Under the pieces are notes generated by a model. It saw only the letters and a list, made by a program, of their open reading frames with translations, was not told the DNA's origin and made no database searches. Position numbers and translations under genes: made by a program. A DNA stretch of 64,000 bases, taken from positions 55,212,501 to 55,276,500 of the forward strand of contig JANJXV010000013.1 of the NCBI GenBank assembly GCA_024803745.1, given 5' to 3'. This stretch comes from Megascapheus bottae. Its lineage: Eukaryota; Chordata; Mammalia; Rodentia; Geomyidae. Every line of letters starts with the position of its first letter. Position 1 is the first letter of the stretch. Below are positions 52,901-63,530 of this stretch, in pieces.

Positions 52901-55358
52901 ATTTGAAAATGTAAAGAATTCAATACTTGGGCCAGGAGCGTGGCCTAGCGGCACAGTGCTTGCCCAGTGTGCAAGAAGCCCTAGGTTCAATTCCTTGATA
53001 CCACATACACAGAAAAAGCTGGAAGTGGTGCTGTGGCTCAAGTGGTAGAGCGCTAGCCTTGAGAAAGCTCAAGGACAGTGCCAGGCCCTGAGTTCATCTA
53101 ATATAACATTTATCAAAACATTCAAATAGTTAAACAGTTAAATAGTTAAGTGTAGCCTAGTGGTAGAGGACTTGCCTAGCATGCACAAAACCCTGGGTTT
53201 GATGCCTCAGTTCTACATACACAGAAAAAGCCAGATGTGGTAGAGCTCTAGCCCTGAGAAAGCTCAAGGACAGTGCCCAGGCCCTGAGTTCAAGCCCCAG
53301 GAATGGAAGAAAAAAAAACACCACTGAATGTGGTAGTGTACACCTGCAATCCTAGCAGGTGTGAGGCAGGAGGGTGGGTTGAGACCTTGTCTTTAGTTTT
53401 ACTGAAGGAAGGGGAAGAACAGCTATAACAGCACGCATACACTGAAATGGTTACAGTCTGTTCCATATAGCCCAAAGACGGAAGAAGAGTCAGCTCCCTC
53501 AATCTGTGTGTGTGTATATTATGTGTGTATGTGTGTATGCACAGTGCACGTGTGCACATGTGTGTGTGTGGGGCTCTACAGAGAAAAGTGACCCAGAAAA
53601 AAATGCCCTGCTGACAAATAGCAAAGATATGTGCCCCTGGGTGTTGTCTGGGGGAGGGAGGACTCATCTCAACTTGATATTTAAATTCATACTCTGCTGT
53701 CTAACAAGAAATCTTAGCCATTTTTTGTGCCAGCCCTGGGGCTTGAACTCAGGGCCTTGGCACTGTTCCTGAGCTTCTGAGATCTTAGGATCACAGCTCA
53801 AAACCAGCCAAGTCCATGAGACTCTGATCTCCAGTTAACTACCAGAAAACCAGAAGTGGTGCTGTAGCTCAAGGGGGAGGGCAGTAACCTTAAGCTGAAA
53901 AGCTCAGGGTCAGCACCCAGGCCCAAAGTTCAAGCCCTACAACCAACAAAAACAAAATAAAACAAAATAACAACAAAACAATAAATAGAAGATGGAAAGA
54001 AGCAGGGATTCAAGTATTAGGATTATAAACTATAGGGTACAAATTATATCTTAAAATACATAAGAAGAAATCAAAAGACTAAGCAACACAAGACTATAAA
54101 AATATTCAGACTTAACTTTGTATTTTACAGAATTCTGATGTCAATAGTTAATCTATTGACAAAAGGCCCACAAGAAAGCCATATGGAAGACAGCTTAATC
54201 AATACCTGAAATCTTAAGGTTAAAAAAAAAAGTTCACAAGGGCTGGGTGAGGTGGCTTACACTTGTAATCCTAGCTACTCAGGAAGCTGAGATCTGGGGA
54301 TCGCAGTTCAAAGCCAGCCCAGGCACTAAAGTCCGAGAGATTCTTTTGTCCAATTAACCACTAGAAAACCAGAAGTGGCTCTGTGGCTCAAGGGGTAGGA
54401 TGGTAGCTTTGAACTGAATAGCTCAGGGACAATACCCAGGCCCAGGGGTAGGGCGGTAGCCTTGAACTGAAGAGCTCAGAGACAGTTCTGAGGCCCAGAG
54501 TTCAAGTTCCATAAAAGACAAAAAAAAAAGTTCAGAAAGGGCCAGGAGTTTGGCCTAGTGGTAGAGTGCTTGCCTAGTATGCACCAAGACCAGGGTTCAA
54601 GTCCTCAGTATCACAAACAAAAAGCCAGAAGTGGTGCTATAGCTCAAGTGGCCAAAGCACTAGCCTTGAGGAGAAATTCCAAGGACAGTGCTCAGGCCCT
54701 GAGTTCAAGCCAGTAAAAAAAAAAAAAAAAAGTTCAGAAAGAGCCAGGCATCGGTGGCTCACGTCTATAAGGCTAGCTACTCAGGAGGCTGATATCCTGA
54801 GGATCGAAGTTCAAAGCCAGACCAGGCACGAAAGGCCATGAGACTCTTATCTCCAATTAACCACGAGTAGATTGGAAGTGGTGCTGTGGCTCAAATGGTA
54901 GAGTGCTAAACTTGAGCTGAAGAGCTCAGGGATTATGAGATCTAGGCCAGCCTGGGCTACATAATGAGACCTTGTCTCAAAAAAAGCCAAGGAAATAAAA
55001 AACATGCAAATAACCAGATTTATCCAACCTATCAGTAAAAGCTGGAATGGAAGATACTTAAAAAATGGAGTATGGGGCCGGGAGTTTGGCCGAGTGGTAG
55101 AATGCTTGTCTAGCATGCACTAAGACCCAGGTTCGATTTCTCAGTATCACGTACATAGAAAAAGCCAGAAGTGGGGGCTGGGAGTTTGGCCTAGTGGTAG
55201 AGTGCTTGTCTAGCATGCACAAAGACCCAGGTTCCATTCCTTGGTAGCACATACATAGAAAAAAGGTGGAAGTGGTTCTGAGGCTCAAGTGGTAGAGCTC
55301 TAGCCTTGAGAAAGTCCAAGGACAGTGCTCAGACCCTGAGCTCAAGCCCAGGACTGGC

Positions 55359-55392
<34 letters not shown>

Positions 55393-58170
55393 AGTGGTGC
55401 TGTGGCTCAAGTGGTAGAGCTCTAGCCTTGAGAAAGTCCAAGGACAATGCTCAGGCCCTGAGTTCAAGCCCCAGGACTGGCAAAAACAACAATAACAACA
55501 AACAAAATGGAGTATGGATTTGTTTAAAGCCAATATAAAAGGGTCAATTAAAACTATCCTGAGCCAGGCATGTTGGCTCATGCCTGTAATCCTAACTACT
55601 CAGGAGGCTGAGATCTGAGGATTTAAGTTCAAAGCCAGCCCAGGCACAAAAGTCCATGAGACTCTTATCTCCAATTAACCACCAGAACACCGGAAGTGGT
55701 GCTGTAGCTCAAGGTATAGGACAGTAGCTTTGAGTTGAAGAGCTCAGGGATAACAGCCAGGCCCAGAGTTCAAGCCCCACAACCAGAAAAAAAAAATTTT
55801 TTTCTGAAAAACATCCATCCATGGTATATAACCATCTTGAATTTCCAGAGTGCCTGAGAAAGACAAGGAAACACTTCTTCCTCACCAGGGGAAGAGTCTG
55901 TCTTGCACCATGAAATTATTTGCAAAGATTTAGACTTTGACATTACATTGCTGCTTCTCTTTCATGAAAATAAGCTTTACAGTAGATGCATTTAAAAGCT
56001 AATTATAAAGCAAATCATTTTTTAAAGTACATACAAACGAAGAAAAGCCCAATTCGTGCCAGTTTTACAGCTTGTACCAGTGTCTACTAGTTCCCAATCC
56101 AGCCAGCAGCAGAGCAACTCTGTCCACACTAGACATTGCCAGCTTGCCCTCTGCTTTCCTCTCTCCTCACCCACAGCTGCACTCTCCATGCTCTCCTCAT
56201 CAGCTGCCTCACGGTGCTTCCAATGTCCAAAGAGGCACGTGGCGAGGCACATGGCTCACATTCACAGGCTAACCCAGTAGCAACTCAAATATTTTCAGTC
56301 AACCTCAGATTTCAGCATTAATTTTTAAACGATCAATTTTTGTCTTTTCAGTTTTGTTTTGTGGACCAAGTTTCAGACTTCCTTCTGGGTTTTACCCGTG
56401 TGCACCCACATCACTGTCCCATCAATGGAGCTCTCAGCGACCTCGGCGGAGCTCTGCAATGGAGAAATTGTGTGGAGACTGTGGTTAGGGTTGTCAGACA
56501 TTGCACCAGGACTCGTTCTCCCCTTCCAACATGGAACTAAAGCTAGGCAGGCAGCAGCCCTGGCAAGAGCCGAGTGCAGAGCAGCAATGAATCACAGATT
56601 CTGACAGGGCTGAGAGGAGCTCAAGTTCAGAGGGAGCCTCAGATTTTGGCCATACCATCCTTCTTCACTCAAGATTCTGAAGGATAGCCTTCCCACCACC
56701 CCCTGAACTGAGTGAACCTTCTGGAAAGAAACAGGCACCCTAGGGGCAGACTTTTCTGGTAAAATTTCTATATAGAATAAACCAATTCTCAGGCTTTTAG
56801 ATAGGGTATGGAAATGTTACAGCTCATGCTCACCAAGATCCATTTAGCCCTTGCCAGAGGGGACTGATGGTGTTGTAAACCACAACCAAGAAAATGACAC
56901 CCGCCCCTACCCCAAGAATGAGTGGTGCCATTCTTGGCGTGAACTGGCCAAGGGACTTGAAACAGATTCAAGCTAGTGGGGCTCCTCCCTACTCGTCTTT
57001 ACAATGTGCAACATGTGTTAGGAAGCAGCGTGGAGAACTGCGCATGCGTGTGGCTAGCCATTCCAATTCATCTACACTGCACTCCACTTACTGACTTCTA
57101 AACAACCTTATTCGTATTTAATAATGAAGGATTTGTGATTACTTACAATTTCAGACACTGGGATTTGGTACAGTTACATGGCTTTCTAGACTTTGTGTCC
57201 CATGAACTAAGAGTTACTCTACAAAGATTAAAAAAGAAAATGTATTCAGATGGTTACCCTTTAATAAGAGGATTAGCTAAAAGCTGGTGGTTTTGAACTA
57301 ACACTAAAAATCTCAAACCAGCCAATCACAGATATTATCTATAGGTGCCCATGAAAGTGGCATGCCGTATGTGCTGGTTGACTTGGGCAGGGGGAGAGGG
57401 TGTCACTGTCACACGTCACACTTCCAGAAGGCTCCCTTGGAGACTCTCCTATCTCTATTCTGTATGCCTCCCATCAAACAGCCTCCCCCACCAAATCAGA
57501 TCACTGCTGGTGAGTCACGTTAGAGAGCAGCAGAGGGCCTCGTCGCTGCTGTTTATGCTGGTAAAGCTGCTATACTACACGGTGGCTTCCCAGCACTATC
57601 AAAGCGTGTGGGTATCTATCTGAGTAGTCTTGGTGATCGCTCTCATTTTAGGAAGGGATGGCTGCAATGTAGGTAGGTAGACCAGCCTGGCAGTGGTCTC
57701 CGGGAAGAGGGGAAATAACAGCCCCTCTAGTATCTCTGGATACCACTAACTATAGCCATAGCAGCTTCCCAAGCACTGTGCAGAAGGGAACCAGTGAAGC
57801 ACTGAGGGTGGGGGAGTGCGGGAGGAAGAGAAGGAAATCCCAGGAAGAGAAGCCCAGGAGGTACCTGTACCCCTGAGAGTATGCCACAGACTTCTGGACA
57901 TAGACTCATCAGGTCTGAGGATCCTAAAAGAACTAGACCAGCACTTGGCCCGTGAATGCCATGTTGTTTTCTGTGTGATTGTAAGTCCTGCATGTGCCCC
58001 CAAATAAGCAAGGCCTTTTGCCTGTCTTCCATCCTTGGGCCTCTATATTCCACTCTCCTGGGTTATTGTCTCCATGACCTAACCCTCCTCCTCTCTGCTC
58101 TTCCCTGCCATTTACTACACCCGTGCAAGCATTTCATCTTCCACCTCTGTCTCTTTCATATGTATGCTAT

Positions 58171-58206
<36 letters not shown>

Positions 58207-61200
58207 AACAGTGAGGTACTCGACACACCAACTGCTAGTGGTTACTTTTGGGGATAATTCCCATTTTCAAGATTATGTCTCATTCTCTATTGATTTTTGG
58301 TACCCATCTAGATTAGTCTTTTATGTCCTCATGGGTGCTGGAGGTGGCAGGTCTGCATATGCACCTGTGAGGCAGAGCTGGGCTGTGCAGGAGGGGCTTT
58401 GACAACTACCTTCCCCTCAGCTTGGCAGACTTAAGATGGGCACAGCTTGGCCTGGTGCTTCCTGTGCAGAGGAGCACAGGTCTAGCTACATGGAGCACTG
58501 CAGCACTGCAGTACTGCTGACAGGGAGGGAATGCAATGTCAGGGGAACCTGTATTCTTTGAATTAGGGACATGTTGTGGCCAGGATGTGACAAGTGCTTT
58601 GGAGGACACCAGAAATAATATATTTTAAATTCAAAGCATCTGTCCTGAAAAAGTCCCTCAAATTACTGGGACATAAGACATACACAATTGAAAAGTAGGA
58701 GAATATAACACACGATACAACCCACTGTCAAACTGGTTTTTGATAACTATAACTGAAATGTAATGATGTTCAGAGGCAGAAAGGTTAACACCGATGAATG
58801 TGGTTATGGAAAGAGGTGGACATCTTAGCTACACCAACGTCTAACGCTGTGGGTCTTGTAGCTGGTGGTTGAAAGGACATCTGAACAGAGACACCACAGG
58901 AAGAAGGAGCAGAGGACAGGACAGGCAGGAAGAAGACCTATGGACTGCAGTAGGAACTAGGTGGCAAAAACTTGCATGCCCTAAATAATTTGACCATCCT
59001 GTAAGTGTTAAGCTAAAAATTAAAGAGTAGAAGGATTACTCGAGACCTTGAAAACCCTGCCTCAGAGCACTGTTATAAATAAATTTATACCAGAAGAGGA
59101 GCTGTGGCTCAAGTGGTGGAGCACTAGACTTGAACACAAAGGATGAGGGACAGAGCCTGGGCCTTGAATTCAAACCTCATAACCAACAACAAAAAAAAAG
59201 AAAAGAAAATAAATTATTTGAGGGCTAGGAATGTAGCTTAGTTGTAGAGTGCTTACCTAGCATGCATGAAGCCCTGGGTTTGACTCCTCAGTACCACATA
59301 CACAGAAAAAGCTGGAAGTGGTGCTGTGGCTCAAGGGGTAAAGCACTAGCCTTGAGCATGAAGCATTGGTGACAGAGCTCAGACTCTGAGTCCAACCCCC
59401 AGGACCAGCAAAAAATAAAATAGTAAGTAAATAAATAATACCATGGCAAGATATAACCTCATCTTTAAGAGAAAAAAAAATCCAGAGACGAAAGTGGCGC
59501 TGTGGCTCAAGTGGTTGAGCTGAAGAGCTCAGGGACAGTGAGTGCCCAGGCCCAGCGTTCAAGCCCCATGACCAAAAACCAGAATCAAAAACAAAAAACA
59601 ATATGAAACAATAACAACAAAAATACCCAGAGACTTGGGATCCTTATCTTCTTTATTATGATATTCAGTATGTTTCCCAAAATATTAGTATCAACCATGC
59701 ATCAGGATTCATATTCATTATTTGAATGATAATCAGAGCAATAGGACATGAATTTTTATTCTAAGAGGTTTGAGTAAAATGATGATCAATGATTATAATT
59801 TAGCCAGTGGCCACCCAGCTCTGAGAAGGACTAGGTCAAACCATACTTTCCACTATAAGGCCCAAAGAAGCCGCCTCCGTGTTATATAATAGCTTATATA
59901 TGCTGGAACCATTTCTGATGGACAGTTTCCTTTCTGGTAGATGTAGTTTGACCCTGTTATCTTTCGGAAGTTTGACAAAGGCCAAAGAAGCATTATGAAG
60001 AAGAGGATATTTACTAAGTACTCCTGGTTAGAAACTACTAAGGAACAGGCTGGGAGTTTGGCCTAGTGGTAGAGTGCTTGCCTAGCATGTAGGAAGACCC
60101 AGGTTTGATTCCTCAGTACCACATACATAGAAAAAAGCCGGTATTGGTTCCGAGGTTCAAGTGGTAGAGCTCTAGCCTTGAGAAAGTCTAAGGACAGTGC
60201 TCAGGCCCTGAGCTCAAGCCCAGGACTGGCAAAAAAACAGAAAACAAAAAAAAAACTTACTAAGGAACAAAACAAACAAAGCCACTCAACAGTTCTCTGG
60301 CTGCTCCTCTCATGGGTCATAAACGACAGTGTCCCAGCGTGCAGTTTTAGGAATGCTGGGATAAGCCTGTGCTGATTTAGGAGAGGGACGATGAATCAAT
60401 GCTCATTCTCAGAAAAATTATACAAACACAAACCTATGTTGTTCCTGACACATTTTGTAATGGGACCCGAACTACATAAAAATAATATGTGACAAGTGAA
60501 TGGGGGAGAAAAGAAAAAATATGTTGCCAAGAAAAGTTCCTTTGTGCAAATGCACATGAGCTGCACTACGGCAGAGCTTGAGAGGGCACAGTGTGAAAGC
60601 ACTAAACTCACTTGAATGTTCTAGACGTGATGAAGCATGTGGCACCACAACATGGCCCCGTTTACAAGAAGCACCATGTGGTCTTGAAAGCTCAGACCAC
60701 CCTGTGCCAGCAGGGACACAGCGCCACCCACGGGATACTTAGGACACCCATCAGCTTAGGATGCACTTGTCTCACCCAGAAATGCCAACAACCACAGTGC
60801 CATCTACAACCTCACAGAAACCATGGCCTCGCAAGCATGACTCTACATTCTCATCCCAGGTCATTCATCAAAGTCCTCAGGCCCAGCCTTGTGCCAGCTG
60901 GAAGAACCACTCCTAAAATCCATGTATGTAGCAGGTCCCGGCGATAGCAGAGGCCATGGTGTGGACTCCACTCCAGTCTGTCTCCAGAGCCCTAGAGCCC
61001 TGTGGATGACTGCTGGCTCGCTTGTTCTGGCCCCAAACGTGATTGGCCTCACACCAAATGGCCGAAACAGGACACTAGGGGCCCTGAGGCCGCACTGCAC
61101 AATAGCTTGCCTGCGGTCTCTCTACATAGCAGCGACTGTAGCCCTACTCCTCTCCACAGGCCAACACAGTTCGTGCAGGAACACGAGCACAGCAGTGCTT

Positions 61201-63492
61201 CAACCAGCATGGTTAGTTTAATTAGTTACAGTTATAAACGCAACTTTGAAATGGCAAGGCAAGGTCCCGGCTGAGTGCAGGTCATGTTCACCTGGAGGTC
61301 ACAAGAACAGACTCAGACAGAATCCCAGTGCCACAGCGCATGTGCTGCCTTAGCACAGAAGGCAGTGGGTGGAAGCAGCTCTGGACACTGTCTACATTAA
61401 GCTGCTGGTGCAGCACAACTTGCATTGATGACCATAAAAAAGGAACAGACCAGCATAGCTGGAATCCATAAGAAACCAAGACACAGCTAGACTTGGCCAT
61501 GAGCCCCTCAACCACCTGCACAGAATAGCAGTTACAAATTGGCCTTTCAACTGCCAACATACAGGCATGCAGCCTGCCAGCAACATTCTTCAGGGGAGTC
61601 TAATTCTACATCACAGAAAGAAATCCCAAGTACACAAAAGCAACTTAGATGCTTTAAAGGAAGTTACAATTGATTACTTTCAATCCTTACCCAGCCAAAG
61701 TTATTTTGGGTGGTCCTGGAAGGGTTGGTCCTGAAGGGAAAGCAGGCCCATTGACAGCTGATGGAAGGGCGCCATTATCAAGCTGTGCAAAGTCAAAGGC
61801 AAACATGTTTTCTATTAGTGTGTTTATTTAAAGTGCCAGTCAATCCTAATGTAGAGTTAAAATGATTCTTTTACATCTAGAAGTTTATGCATAACCCTTT
61901 ATAAGTAGCTCAGGTCTTGATGGCACTACAAATGCACTAACATGTGAACACACAACTCTGAGTGGTTTCCCAGCCCTTTCTGGCTGCAGGGCCTTAGGAA
62001 CTGTGGTCACTTTGTTTAACCATGGAAATGCCCTCTCCATTCCATACCACACAGTTTGCCCATTTGTCAGCTGCACTAAAATGTAAGCTGTGTAAGTCAG
62101 GTGCATTCTGTTTTGTTTGGGGGTTATTTGGTTCACTGATATCTCAGACGAGCCTGCCGTGTGGGTGATGCGGAAATGCCCCATGTACCAAGGCCTTGCA
62201 CCAAGTTCAGTTTCCAGAAATGGACACACAAACTCTGCTTCCAACAGCCTGCATTCTTTTTTTTTTTTCTTTTTTTGCCAGTCCTGGGCTTGAGCTCAGG
62301 GCCTGAGCACTGTCCTTGAGCTTTCTCAAGGCTAGAGCTCTACCACTTGAGCCTCAGCATCACTTCCGGCTTTTTTCTAAGTATGTGATACCCAGGTCTT
62401 CCTGCATGCTAGGCAAGCACTTTACCACTAGGCCAAACTCCTGGCCCTCTTCGTTTTTTTTTTTTAGAGCTTTTTTCCACCAGTCCTGGGACTTGAACTC
62501 AGGGCCTGAGCACTGTTTTGGGGCATTCTCAAGGCTAGCACTCTACCACCACACGGTTTTTTCTGTGTATGTGGAACCAAAGAATCATGCATGCTAGTCA
62601 ATCACTCCACCACTAGACCATGTTCCTGGCTCCACAGCCTGTGTATTTATGGGCAGATGCAGACAAATCAGCCAAATGACATGAAGTAGCAACAGTGAAG
62701 GCTAAGCTTGAGGCAGGTGACATGACAGTAACTGGTTATGCACAGAGTGGTGACACAGCGTATTAATCTTCTAGTGGAATATACTCGAGGCCTACAATGA
62801 TGTCATAATAAATGTAAATTTTAACAACACATGTCCAGTCAGGTGTCGGTGCTTCACCCCTGTAATTCCAGCTACTCAGGAGGCTGAAACCTGAGGACTG
62901 AAGTTGGAAGCCAGCCCAGGCAGAAAAGTTCCCATGAAACTCTTATCTCTAATTAGCCACTTGAAAATGAAGTTGCACTGCGGCTCAAAGTAGTAGAGTG
63001 CTAACCTTGAGCAAAAGAGCTCAGGAACAGTGCCCAGGCTCTCATTTCAAGCCCTACAACCACCACCACCAGCAGCAACAGCAAACACGTCCAAGGCAGA
63101 CACTGCTGGTTCCCAGCTGGAATCCTAGCTATTCAGGAGGCTGAGATCTGAGGATCATGTCAAAACCATCCTGGGCAGGAAATCACACGAGTCTTACCTC
63201 CAAGTAGCCACTAAAAAGCTGGAAGTGAAGCCGTGGTTCAAGTGGTAGACTGCCAGCCTTGAGTGAAAAAGCTAAGACAGTGCCAAAACCCTGAGTTCAA
63301 GCCCCAGTACTGGTGTGTGCCAAACAAAAATACACATCCATTAACACTGCAGGAGGTGACTATAGCATAACCACAAGCATGAGGCCAGCAGTGGGGAGGC
63401 AGAACCTGGAGACCGAAGGAAACGGCAACATGGCCCATGGTGTTGGCCAGGATACATGTCTGTAATGACTCTATTGCCCAGGGTCTAGTACA

Positions 63493-63530
<38 letters not shown>

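Noticed and set aside
61885..62244. 119-residue - strand frame in the TESMIN 5' intron of this window
   Set aside because: Its frame lacks splice signals linking it to the phase-0 exon at 63947 or the exon at 61782, and it resembles nothing I know.
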